From positions 1 through 44,993 of the forward strand of contig UQZU01000014.1 in NCBI GenBank assembly GCA_900545665.1: a DNA stretch of 44,993 nucleotides, read 5' to 3'. Each line of letters begins with the position of its first letter. Position 1 is the first letter of the stretch. This DNA comes from an uncultured Collinsella sp. (lineage in GTDB: Bacteria; Actinomycetota; Coriobacteriia; Coriobacteriales; Coriobacteriaceae). Shown in pieces: positions 8,442 to 16,214 of the stretch. A program made the position numbers and the translations under genes. Below the pieces are notes generated by a model that did no database searches, had not been told where the DNA came from, and saw only the letters and a list, made by a program, of their open reading frames with translations.

Positions 8442-8488
8442 GAGAAGGGAGCGGCCCTATGCGATACAAACCCAGCCGCTCCCCTCTC
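8442..8488 (+). other. Intercistronic stem-loop between lacG2 and lacE2
   Basis: GAGAAGGGAGCGGC (8442-8455) pairs with GCCGCTCCCCTCTC (8475-8488) with one mismatch. No T-tract follows. All three lac operons have such a hairpin in the same place. Confidence 0.65.
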
Positions 8489-8596
8489 TCCCCCTGGGAC
8501 CGACCCCGCCTGCACCCGGGCTTTTAGCAAGCGGGAGACCATATAGGTTTTCAACGTCCATGCCATTAAGATTTCATGCAAAGAGGAGCGTGAACT

Positions 8597-10357
8597 ATGG
8601 AATCGATCGTTAAGTTCTTGGAGAAAGGTCAGCCGTACTTCGACAAGGTCTCTAAGAACATCTACCTTCAGGCCATTAAAGACGGCTTTTTGGCAGCAAT
8701 GCCCATCATCCTGTCTTCTTCTGTCTTCCTGCTTATTTCGACCCTGCCGGGCGTTGTCGCCACGGTCGGCGGCTTTACGCTGCCCGACTGGTGGAACGTC
8801 GACGTCGTGAACTTCTGCAACAAGGTTTACAACTTCACGATGGGCGTCGTGGGCATCATGGTCGCCGGCACCACCGCAAGCGCGCTGACCGGCTCCAAGA
8901 ACCGCCGCATGCCTGCCGGCAAGGCCATCAACGCCACGAGCACCATGGTCGCCGCCATGTGCGCTATGCTCATCTTGGCCGTTACCCAGACGAGTGCCAA
9001 GATCGACGGCGCCGATGTCTCGGTGTTCTTTACCGACAACATGGGCACCAAGGGCCTGCTGAGCTCCTTTGTCGCCGCATTTGCCACGGTCAACATCTAT
9101 GCCTTCTGCATTAAGCGAGACATCACCATCAAGCTGCCCAAAGAAGTCCCCGGCGCCATCGCCCAGAACTTCCGCGACATCTTCGCCTTCAGCTTCTCCA
9201 TCCTGTTTGTCGCCGTCATCGACGTTATCTGCCGCACCTGCTTGGCCGTCCCGTTTGCCAACGTCATCTCCACGCTGGTGAGCCCGCTGTTCGCCGCTGC
9301 CGATTCCTACGCCGGCCTCGCCCTCATCTGGTTCATGATCCCGCTGTTCTGGTTCATGGGCATCCACGGCCCCTCGGTCGTTAAGCCTGCCCTCAACGCC
9401 GCGCTGTTTGGCAACATCACCACCAACCTCGCCACGCTGCAGGCCGGCGGTCACCCCGCCCTCGCCCTGACCGAAAACTTCGGTAACTACATCGGCGAAC
9501 TCGGCGGCACCGGCGCCACGTTCATTGTCCCGATCATCTTCCTGCTCTTTATGCGCTCCAAGCAGCTCAAGGCCGTCGGCAAAGCCTCTGTCGTGCCCGT
9601 GATGTTCGCCGTCAACGAGCCGCTGCTGTTCGCCGCGCCCATCATCCTCAACCCGTACTTCCTGATCCCGTTCCTGTTTGCCCCCGTGGCCAACGTCCTC
9701 ATTGGTAAGTTCTTCATCGACTTTTTGGGCATGAACGGCTTTATCTATGCCATGCCGTGGGCACTCCCCGGACCGATCGGCACCTTCATCGACACCAACT
9801 TCCAGCCGATCTCTCTGGTCCTGGTTGTCGTCCTGCTGGTCGTTGACTTCTTGATCTACTACCCGTTCTGCAAGGCCTACGACAACGTCCTGTGCAAGCA
9901 GGAGGCCGAGACCCTGGCCGAAGAAGAGGCCGAGGAGACCAAGGCCGTCAAGACCGCTGCCGCCCCCGCCGTTGAGGCTCCTGTTGTCGAGACCGCTTCT
10001 GCCACTGAGGCCTCCGCAGCTCCGTCCGCCCTTAAGGGCAAGGATCTGAGGGTTCTGGTTCTGTGCGCTGGCGCCGGCACCTCTGCACTGCTCGCCAACG
10101 CGCTTAAGGAAGGCGCCGACGAGCTGGGCATCGACATTACCGCCAACGCCGGTGCCTACGGCAGCCACTACGCCATCATGGACCAGTACAACGTCATCGT
10201 CCTGGCTCCGCAGGTTCGCACCTATTACAACGAGATGAAGGCCGACACCGACCGCCTGGGCATCACGCTGCTGTCGCCCAAGGGCAAACAGTACATCGAC
10301 CTCACTAAGGATCCCAAGGGTGCCGTCGCCTGGATCGAGGAAAACCTCGAGGCATAA
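8597..10357 (+). CDS. lacE: PTS lactose-family EIICB fusion transporter 2
   Basis: This 586-residue permease has the LacE architecture: EIIC membrane domain about 1-430, an Ala/Glu/Val-rich linker about 435-475, and EIIB with phospho-Cys490 in LVLCAGAGTSA. The RBS AAAGAGGAG precedes the ATG. It is the second gene of the lacG2-lacE2 operon, 176 bp after lacG2, and is closer in sequence to EIICB 3 than to EIICB 1 (shared start of the EIIC domain, shared CAGAGTSA loop and PGAIAQNFRDI segment). It needs LacF for phosphate. Substrate inferred as a beta-galactoside. Confidence 0.92.
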   Translation: MESIVKFLEKGQPYFDKVSKNIYLQAIKDGFLAAMPIILSSSVFLLISTLPGVVATVGGFTLPDWWNVDVVNFCNKVYNFTMGVVGIMVAGTTASALTGSKNRRMPAGKAINATSTMVAAMCAMLILAVTQTSAKIDGADVSVFFTDNMGTKGLLSSFVAAFATVNIYAFCIKRDITIKLPKEVPGAIAQNFRDIFAFSFSILFVAVIDVICRTCLAVPFANVISTLVSPLFAAADSYAGLALIWFMIPLFWFMGIHGPSVVKPALNAALFGNITTNLATLQAGGHPALALTENFGNYIGELGGTGATFIVPIIFLLFMRSKQLKAVGKASVVPVMFAVNEPLLFAAPIILNPYFLIPFLFAPVANVLIGKFFIDFLGMNGFIYAMPWALPGPIGTFIDTNFQPISLVLVVVLLVVDFLIYYPFCKAYDNVLCKQEAETLAEEEAEETKAVKTAAAPAVEAPVVETASATEASAAPSALKGKDLRVLVLCAGAGTSALLANALKEGADELGIDITANAGAYGSHYAIMDQYNVIVLAPQVRTYYNEMKADTDRLGITLLSPKGKQYIDLTKDPKGAVAWIEENLEA

Positions 10358-10390
10358 GACGCTGACACCACCTGCCGCTTGCAGACAATA

Positions 10391-10430
10391 AATGGCCCGT
10401 GCATCGATGTGTGATGCGCGGGCCATTTTG
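10391..10430 (+). terminator. Terminator of lacG2-lacE2
   Basis: AATGGCCCGTGCATC pairs with GATGCGCGGGCCATT and the stem runs into TTTTG. Confidence 0.85.
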
Positions 10431-10452
10431 TTTAGACCGCACCCGTCCTCCT

Positions 10453-10517
10453 GTTCATCTCAATCTGCAACATCTAGCCGAGTTTTTCGGTCCTAGCTGT
10501 TACAGATCGAGATGAAC
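10453..10517. repeat. REP-like palindromic element, copy 3
   Basis: A 65-bp palindrome bounded by GTTCATCTC and GAGATGAAC. Both arms carry a compensating change relative to copy 1 (GTTTGTCTC / GAGACGAAC), which keeps the pairing. Confidence 0.8.
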
Positions 10518-10535
10518 GCACAGGCCAAGCCGAAA

Positions 10536-10596
10536 ATCTCAATCTGTAACATGTAGACCACTTTTGACCGTCTAGTTGTTACAGATCGAGACAAAC
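10536..10596. repeat. REP-like palindromic element, copy 4
   Basis: It has the CACTTTTGACCGTCTAG core variant, the same sub-type as copy 2. Confidence 0.75.
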
Positions 10597-10615
10597 GGAA
10601 TAAGCCGGGCCAAAA

Positions 10616-10676
10616 ATCTCGATCCGTAACATCTAGCCGAGTTTTTGGGTCCTAGCTGTTACAGATTGAGACAAAC
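10616..10676. repeat. REP-like palindromic element, copy 5
   Basis: It has the CTAGCCGAGTTTTTGGGTCCTAG core, the same sub-type as copy 1. Copies 3-5 fill most of the 337-bp gap between lacE2 and repressor 3. Confidence 0.8.
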
Positions 10677-10694
10677 GGAACAGGCCGAGCACGT

Positions 10695-11696
10695 CTACGC
10701 CCGCAGGTCCTTCACGCTGGAACGCTCGACCAACACGCCCGAGACGAGCGTACGGCTTCTGGAGCTCGGGGCTTCCAGACCTGCGACAACCTCGTTGAGC
10801 GCACGGATGCCCAGTTCGCGATGACGGAACTTCACCGACGTCAGAATCGAGTTGGGAATCGTCTTGTAGAGCTCATCGTCGAAGCCGATCACGGACACGT
10901 CGTCGGGCACACTCAGACCCTTGTCACGTAGAGCCATCATCACGCCGTTTGCCATGCAATCGTTAGCAGAGAGGACCGCCGTGCAATCGGGCTTATCGGC
11001 AAGCACAAGGCCCGCGGCATAGCCACTATCCGCATTCCAATCGCCTTGCAGAGGCTCGGGCGGCTCAATGCCACGTGCCTCGAGTGCCGCACGCCAACCT
11101 TTCATACGACACTGGCTCGACAGCGACTCTTTCTTACCAGAGACGAAGTATACGTTCTTGTGCCCGCGATTTAAGAAGTACTCGCACGCCATGCGCGCGC
11201 CGCCCTCTTGGTCGTCACTGACGGTGGAGCAGGTAGGATGTTCCATTGGCGTGATAATCACCGTCTTGAGGTCTTTCGGCGCCTCAAAGGTATCAAAGTC
11301 ATCGACCATCTGACGCAGGTTGAAGATCATGCCATCAACAGGCAGCTGCGACATCCTGCGCGCCGCATCGGCAAGGGTCATCTTTTCCCCTGCGCACTTC
11401 TTAATCATCGTGAGCGCAAAGCCGCGTTCTTCGGCGGCATCGGCGATACCGTCAATCATGTCCACAGCACCGCCCGACAAGTGAAACAGCACGACGCCGA
11501 TGCACCCGTAACGGCCTAACTTGAGCGAACGTGCGGCAAAGTTGGCTCGAAACCCGAGCGCCTCCATGGCCGAATGAACCTTATCGCGTGTCGACTCTCG
11601 CACGCTATCGGGCTCGTTGATCACGCGCGAAACCGTCTTGAGAGAAACACCAGCGGCAATCGCCACATCATTCATTGAGACATTTTTCTTGTCCAT
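10695..11696 (-). CDS. LacI-family transcriptional repressor 3 (controls lacE3-lacG3)
   Basis: This LacI/GalR regulator is about 333 residues from ATG 11696 (MDKKNVSMNDV). A longer in-frame GTG start at 11756 adds 20 unlikely residues with no RBS. The HTH reads MNDVAIAAGVSLKTVSRVI, with specificity residues Leu-Lys, different from paralogues 1 and 2. The sugar-binding domain follows from about residue 62. It is divergent from lacE3-lacG3, and the intergenic region holds a perfect 18-bp palindrome. It converges on lacE2 across REP copies 3-5. Confidence 0.9.
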   Translation of the reverse strand: MDKKNVSMNDVAIAAGVSLKTVSRVINEPDSVRESTRDKVHSAMEALGFRANFAARSLKLGRYGCIGVVLFHLSGGAVDMIDGIADAAEERGFALTMIKKCAGEKMTLADAARRMSQLPVDGMIFNLRQMVDDFDTFEAPKDLKTVIITPMEHPTCSTVSDDQEGGARMACEYFLNRGHKNVYFVSGKKESLSSQCRMKGWRAALEARGIEPPEPLQGDWNADSGYAAGLVLADKPDCTAVLSANDCMANGVMMALRDKGLSVPDDVSVIGFDDELYKTIPNSILTSVKFRHRELGIRALNEVVAGLEAPSSRSRTLVSGVLVERSSVKDLRA

Positions 11697-11778
11697 CGTT
11701 GCCACTGCTTCTCCACTCGGTTCTCTATCGCTTGTTTTTTGCGTTCTAGCATACACTACCTGCCTGACTGATAAATCA

Positions 11779-11806
11779 ACCGTTTACCGGACAATATCGA
11801 CCGCTC
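11779..11806 (+). promoter_or_regulatory. Tandem 21-bp-period activator-like box before lacE3
   Basis: Arms ACCGTTT (11779-11785) and ACCGCTC (11800-11806) start 21 bp apart, in the same orientation relative to the operon as the lacG2 and GH35 boxes. Confidence 0.5.
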
Positions 11807-11835
11807 ACCCGTATATCCTTGTTGCTCTTCCAAAA

Positions 11836-11876
11836 ATGTCTTACGTTGTCATTAACGAAATGACAACGTTGTCATT
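11836..11876. promoter_or_regulatory. LacI-3 operators (one half-site copy, one perfect palindrome)
   Basis: AATGACAACGTTGTCATT at 11859-11876 is a perfect 18-bp palindrome. 23 bp upstream, 11836-11853 keeps only the right half ACGTTGTCATT. Confidence 0.75.
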
Positions 11877-11980
11877 TCGCAATGGCTTCCTTAAGCAGGA
11901 AGGTTTCCGGGCAGTCCTGACCATCCATCGACGACCAGTTCCATCCACATGCATCGCGCATCAAGTAGCAAAGGAGCTCT

Positions 11981-13759
11981 ATGGACGCCATCGTAAAGAT
12001 GCTCGAAAAGCATCAGCCGTTCTTTGAGAAGATCTCGAGGAACATCTACCTCCAGGCCATCAAGGACGGATTCCTTGGGTGCATGCCCATTGTCCTCACC
12101 TCTTCGATCTTTCTGCTCATTGCCACCCTTCCCGGCGTAGTCGGCATCACGCTGCCCCAGCCGCTCATCGACTGGTGCAACAAGCTGTACAACTTCACCA
12201 TGGGCGTCATGGGCATCATGGTTGCCGGCACCACTGCCAAGAACTTTACGGCTTCCATGAACCGTCGCATGCCCGCCGGCAAGGTGCTCAACGACGGCTC
12301 CACCATGGTGGCCGCCCAGTGCAGTATGCTTTTGCTCGCCGTTACGCAGTTCACCACCAAGTTCAACGGCTCCGAGCTTTCGGTCTTCGACTGCACCAGC
12401 ATGGGCACGCGCGGTCTGTTCTCGGCCTATATCGCCGCGTTCATCACCGTGTGGGTCTACAAATTCTGCGTCTCGCGCGATCTGACCATTAAGCTGCCCA
12501 AGGAGGTCCCGGGCGCCATCGCTCAGAACTTCCGCGACATCATCCCCTTTGGCGGCGCCGTCATCATCTGCGGCATCATCGATGTCGTCGTGCGTAACCT
12601 CATGGGCGTTCCGTTCTCTGAGCTGCTTATTAAACTGCTTTCCCCGCTCTTTACCGCTGCAGAAACCTATCCTGGCCTCATCCTCATCCAGGCGGCCACC
12701 GCGTTCTTCTGGTTCATCGGCGTCCACGGCCCCTCGATTGTCCAGCCGGGCATCGACCCCATCCGTCTTGCCAACCAGGCCGAGAACCTGCAGGTTCTGC
12801 TGGCAGGCGGCCACCCCGCACACTCCCTCACCTTTAACATGTCGCTCGTGGGTGAGTTCGGCGGCACCGGCGCCACGTTCATCGTGCCGCTTCTGCTGAT
12901 TCTCTTTATGAAGTCCAAGCAGCTCAAAGCCGTCGGTAAGGCCTCGATTGTTCCTGTTGCCTTCGCCGTCAACGAACCGCTGCTCTTTGGCGCGCCGATG
13001 ATCCTTAACCCTTACATGCTCATCCCCTTTGTTGCCGCCGGCTGCGTCAACGTAAGCGTTGCCAAGTTCTTTATCGACAATGTGGGCATGAACGGCTTCT
13101 CCTTCGTGGTGCCTTGGGCCACCCCTGCCCCCATCGGCATCTTCATCACCACGAACTTCCAGCTTATCGCCCTGGTATTTGTTGCAATCATCATCTTGCT
13201 GGACGCCATCATCTACCTGCCGTTCTTGAAGGCATACGATAAGCTGCTCTGCGACCAGGAGGCCGAGCGCGCCGCCGAGCTGGGTCTCGAGTCCGATGGT
13301 GCTGCCACCATCACCGCCAGCACCTCTGCGCCCGCTGCCGAGCAGACCGCCGCTGCCGTCGAGCCGACCGCCGCTGCCGCCGACAGCAAGCCTGTCGCCG
13401 ATCAGCCCGAGCCCGCTGCCGATGCATCCGCCAAGAAGGATGTCGACGGCCTGAAGGTCCTCGTCCTGTGCGCCGGCGCCGGCACCTCTGCCATGCTTGC
13501 CAATGCCATCAAGGAAGGTGCCGCGCAGACCGGAGAGAACATCGCTTCCTCCGCAGGCGCCTATGGCCAGCACACTGCCATCATGGATCAGTACGATGTC
13601 ATCGTGCTCGCCCCGCAGGTTCGTAGCTACTACAACGACATGAAGGCCGACACCGATCGCCTGGGCATTAAGCTGCTCGCCCCGCGCGGTAAGGAATATA
13701 TCGACCTTACCCGCGACCCCGCTGGCGCCATCAAGTGGCTCCGCGAGAACCTCGACTAG
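11981..13759 (+). CDS. lacE: PTS lactose-family EIICB fusion transporter 3
   Basis: This 592-residue LacE-type permease has the EIIC domain at about 1-430, a long Ala/Thr/Pro linker at about 435-485 and an EIIB domain with phospho-Cys497 in LVLCAGAGTSAM. RBS AAAGGAG lies 5 nt before the ATG. It is first in the lacE3-lacG3 operon and is preceded by the LacI-3 palindrome. A 966-residue antisense reading frame runs under this gene and lacG3, but it is a composition artefact of high-GC codon use. Confidence 0.92.
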   Translation: MDAIVKMLEKHQPFFEKISRNIYLQAIKDGFLGCMPIVLTSSIFLLIATLPGVVGITLPQPLIDWCNKLYNFTMGVMGIMVAGTTAKNFTASMNRRMPAGKVLNDGSTMVAAQCSMLLLAVTQFTTKFNGSELSVFDCTSMGTRGLFSAYIAAFITVWVYKFCVSRDLTIKLPKEVPGAIAQNFRDIIPFGGAVIICGIIDVVVRNLMGVPFSELLIKLLSPLFTAAETYPGLILIQAATAFFWFIGVHGPSIVQPGIDPIRLANQAENLQVLLAGGHPAHSLTFNMSLVGEFGGTGATFIVPLLLILFMKSKQLKAVGKASIVPVAFAVNEPLLFGAPMILNPYMLIPFVAAGCVNVSVAKFFIDNVGMNGFSFVVPWATPAPIGIFITTNFQLIALVFVAIIILLDAIIYLPFLKAYDKLLCDQEAERAAELGLESDGAATITASTSAPAAEQTAAAVEPTAAAADSKPVADQPEPAADASAKKDVDGLKVLVLCAGAGTSAMLANAIKEGAAQTGENIASSAGAYGQHTAIMDQYDVIVLAPQVRSYYNDMKADTDRLGIKLLAPRGKEYIDLTRDPAGAIKWLRENLD

Positions 13760-13773
13760 TTCCTCCCTCTGTT

Positions 13774-13800
13774 GGTGCCCGGATCCCCAGTTCGGGCACC
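13774..13800 (+). other. Intercistronic stem-loop between lacE3 and lacG3
   Basis: GGTGCCCG (13774-13781) pairs perfectly with CGGGCACC (13793-13800). A short TCTCCC follows, not a T-run. Confidence 0.65.
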
Positions 13801-13834
13801 TCTCCCTATTCGTATCCCACAGAAAGGATGACTC

Positions 13835-15256
13835 ATGACCAACCCCATGCAGTTCCCCGACGGCTTTGTATTTGGCGGCGCCACCGCCGCTTACCAGGTT
13901 GAGGGCGAGACCCGCACGCACGGCAAGGGCAAAGTGCCCTGGGACGATTTCCTGGCAGCTCAGGGTCGCTTCTCCCCCGATCCCGCAAGCGATTTCTACA
14001 ACAAGTACCCGGTCGATATCGACCTGTGCCAGCGCTTCGGCATCAACGGTATCCGCGTCTCCATCGCCTGGAGCCGCATCTTCCCCAACGGTACTGGTGA
14101 GATTAACCCCGAGGGTGTTGCCTTCTATCACGAGCTCTTTGCCACCTGCAATAATGCCGGCGTTATCCCCTATGTCACGCTCGATCACTTTGATACACCT
14201 GAGGCCTTTTACCAGAACGGCGACGAGGGTTTCCTGACGCGCACGACGATCGACGCCTTTGTCGAGTACGCCAAGTTCTGCTTTGCCGAATTCACCGAGG
14301 TCAAGCACTGGTTTACCTTTAACGAGATCCCCGCGACCGCCGAGGGCAGCTTTATCGTCGGCAACTGGCCGCACGGCGAGAAGTATCGCCTGGACAAGGC
14401 CTTCCAGCTTATGCACAACATGATGGTGGCCCACGCCAAGGCCGTCGTCGCCTTCCACGAGGGCGGCTTTGAGGGCGAGATCGGCATTGTCCAGAACCTG
14501 GAGCCCAAGTATCCTCTCGATCCCAACAGCGCCGCCGACTGCGAGGCAGCTCGCATGGCCGACGTCATCAACAACCGCTGGGTACTCGACGCCACCTTCC
14601 GCGGCCACTATGCAGCCGACACCATGGAGGCTGCGACCAAGCTGGCTCATATCGCCGGCGGCGAGCTCGACGTCCGCGACGAGGACATCGCCGCGCTGAC
14701 CGCCGCGCTCCCCTACAACGATTGCCTGGGCGTCAACACCTACAAGTGCCAGTTCCTGCGTGCCGCCGAGGGCGAAAACGACATCAACCACAATGGCACC
14801 GGCGACAAGGGCTCCTCGCGCTGGTTCCTCAAGGGCGTGGGCGAGTCATGCGTGCGCGAAGGCATACCCACCACCGATTGGGACTGGATCATCTATCCCG
14901 AGGGCCTCTACGACCTGCTGCTGCGCATTAAGAACGATTACCCCAACTACAAGAAGATCTACATCACCGAGAACGGCATGGGCTATAAGGACGACTTCGA
15001 GGATGGCTTTATCGACGACGCCCCTCGTATCGACTACATGCGCCAGCATCTCGCATGGATCCTCAAGGCAATCGACGGCGGCGTAAACGTCGACGGCTAC
15101 TTCGTGTGGTCGCTGCAGGACCAGTTCTCCTGGACCAACGGCTATAACAAGCGTTACGGCCTGTTCTACATCGACTTTGAGACCCAGAAGCGCTATCCCA
15201 AGGCGAGCGCGTACTGGTACAAGAACGTCGCGGAGACCGGCCTGCTTATGGCCTAG
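13835..15256 (+). CDS. lacG: GH1 6-phospho-beta-galactosidase 3
   Basis: This 473-residue GH1 enzyme is close to LacG1. The acid/base is Glu164 (TFNE), the nucleophile is Glu379 (ITENG), and FSWTNGYNKRYG carries the phosphate-binding residues plus the galactose-type Trp. The usual LHHFDTP motif reads LDHFDTP; the substrate-contacting second His is retained. A good RBS (AGAAAGGATG) precedes the start, 75 bp after lacE3. A strong terminator follows. Product is galactose 6-phosphate for the tagatose-6-P route, whose kinase LacC is encoded at 20214. Confidence 0.93.
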   Translation: MTNPMQFPDGFVFGGATAAYQVEGETRTHGKGKVPWDDFLAAQGRFSPDPASDFYNKYPVDIDLCQRFGINGIRVSIAWSRIFPNGTGEINPEGVAFYHELFATCNNAGVIPYVTLDHFDTPEAFYQNGDEGFLTRTTIDAFVEYAKFCFAEFTEVKHWFTFNEIPATAEGSFIVGNWPHGEKYRLDKAFQLMHNMMVAHAKAVVAFHEGGFEGEIGIVQNLEPKYPLDPNSAADCEAARMADVINNRWVLDATFRGHYAADTMEAATKLAHIAGGELDVRDEDIAALTAALPYNDCLGVNTYKCQFLRAAEGENDINHNGTGDKGSSRWFLKGVGESCVREGIPTTDWDWIIYPEGLYDLLLRIKNDYPNYKKIYITENGMGYKDDFEDGFIDDAPRIDYMRQHLAWILKAIDGGVNVDGYFVWSLQDQFSWTNGYNKRYGLFYIDFETQKRYPKASAYWYKNVAETGLLMA

Positions 15257-15278
15257 TTTCCGCCGCATACTCCCTGTC

Positions 15279-15321
15279 GGCCGCATGCGAATCCCCCCAC
15301 GGGTTCGTATGCGGCCTTTTT
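15279..15321 (+). terminator. Terminator of lacE3-lacG3
   Basis: GGCCGCATGCGAA pairs with TTCGTATGCGGCC and is followed by TTTTT. Confidence 0.9.
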
Positions 15322-15345
15322 GTTTTTGGTGGGCCCGAGCAGGCC

Positions 15346-15410
15346 GTTTGTCTCAATCTGTAACATCTAGTCGAGTATTTCGGCCCTAGCTGTTACAGAT
15401 CAAGACAAAC
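15346..15410. repeat. REP-like palindromic element, copy 6
   Basis: Arms GTTTGTCTCAATCTGTAAC and GTTACAGATCAAGACAAAC surround CTAGTCGAG...CCTAG. Confidence 0.8.
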
Positions 15411-15429
15411 GCCACAGGTCAATCCCTTT

Positions 15430-15488
15430 AATCTCAATCTGTAACATCTAGCCGAGTTTTTCGATCCCAACTGTTACAGATTGAGACG
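15430..15488. repeat. REP-like palindromic element, copy 7
   Basis: Arms AATCTCAATCTGTAAC and GTTACAGATTGAGAC. This pair lies downstream of lacG3, as the other copies lie downstream of the other two lac operons. Confidence 0.75.
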
Positions 15489-15509
15489 ATTCGACGGTAT
15501 CGTCCGCAT

Positions 15510-15535
15510 GGACACACCGTGGTACAATTGTGTCC
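15510..15535 (+). promoter_or_regulatory. Toxin-antitoxin promoter with overlapping palindromic operator
   Basis: TACAAT at 15523-15528 has an extended -10 TGG in front. It is enclosed by a perfect inverted repeat GGACACA (15510-15516) and TGTGTCC (15529-15535). An operator wrapped round the -10 is typical of autoregulated antitoxins. Confidence 0.7.
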
Positions 15536-15554
15536 CAACGCAAAGGAGGTACCC

Positions 15555-15821
15555 ATGTCAGCTTGTGTGCCCGTCCGAGATATGAAGGACACTGCTGCAT
15601 TCACTACGCTTGTTGAGTCTGAGCGCGACGTCACCGTAACCAAGAACGGCTACGAGGCCATGCACTGCATCAGCAGCGACCAGTATCGCCTCATGCAAGA
15701 AGAAATCGCCAAGGCAAAACTACTGTCTCGTATGATGTTGGCAGAAGACGAAATATCGCAAGGCGACTACAGCGATTACGAATCCTTCGCGGCTTCGATA
15801 CGAGACAAATATGACCTATAA
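15555..15821 (+). CDS. Phd/YefM-family antitoxin
   Basis: This 88-residue protein has the Phd/YefM N-terminal DNA-binding fold (VPVRDMKDTAAFTTLV, then DVTVTKNGYEAM) and a C-terminal acidic helix for toxin binding. AAAGGAGG at 15542-15549 lies 5 nt before ATG 15555, so the longer frame from 15519 is rejected; that extension would also overlap the operator. Its stop overlaps the toxin start by 11 nt, giving translational coupling. It probably represses its own promoter through the 15510-15535 palindrome. Confidence 0.88.
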   Translation: MSACVPVRDMKDTAAFTTLVESERDVTVTKNGYEAMHCISSDQYRLMQEEIAKAKLLSRMMLAEDEISQGDYSDYESFAASIRDKYDL

Positions 15822-16116
15822 CGTCGTAATCCTCAAAAGCGCGCGATATGAGTACGAGAGTATCGTCGGATACCTTGCCCAAATCCTCAAGAATCCGCGC
15901 GCAGCAGGCAATTTTGTCGCTGAGTTTGAATATCAGCTTGATCTGCTTCGCGAGCAGCCGCTCCTACGTCCCCTCTCGCACATGCAAGGGCTGGCGGCAC
16001 GTAATTACCGATCGTTTCCCGTCAACAGCTACGTGTGCCTTTATAAGTTTGAGCACGAAACAATCTATATCGCCCACATCTTTCATCAGTCACAGGACTA
16101 CGCCCGCCTGGTCTAG
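15811..16116 (+). CDS. RelE/ParE-family toxin
   Basis: This 101-residue basic protein has the RelE/ParE profile: an N-terminal strand (YNVVILKSARYEYESIVGYL), two helices, then strands with RNYRSFPVNSYVCLYKF and a C-terminal IYIAHIFHQSQDYARL. The ending RQD/QDY-type motif is common in this superfamily. Members are either ribosome-dependent mRNases (RelE) or gyrase poisons (ParE), and the sequence alone does not decide which. It is coupled to the antitoxin by overlap. Confidence 0.85.
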   Translation: MTYNVVILKSARYEYESIVGYLAQILKNPRAAGNFVAEFEYQLDLLREQPLLRPLSHMQGLAARNYRSFPVNSYVCLYKFEHETIYIAHIFHQSQDYARLV

Positions 16117-16214
16117 CCCACAAGCTGAATACTTGGCCCGAGCACATTTGCGCGTCAGCGTGAAGCGGTAATCCCCACGCCGGCAGGGGGCAGAAGTATC
16201 GCCTGCAGCGCTAG

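Noticed and set aside
11481..11500. Possible CRISPR arrays suggested by spaced repeats in the intergenic regions
   Set aside because: The repeats are palindromic REP-like units of ~65 bp in twos and threes without uniform spacers, and no cas genes are present.
11891..14791. A 966-residue open frame antisense to lacE3-lacG3, and similar long frames at 8357-10426 and 1993-3639 (minus strand)
   Set aside because: They lie exactly under high-GC coding genes, are low-complexity Gly/Asp/Val/Leu-rich, have no family resemblance, and are the expected complement of GC-biased codons.
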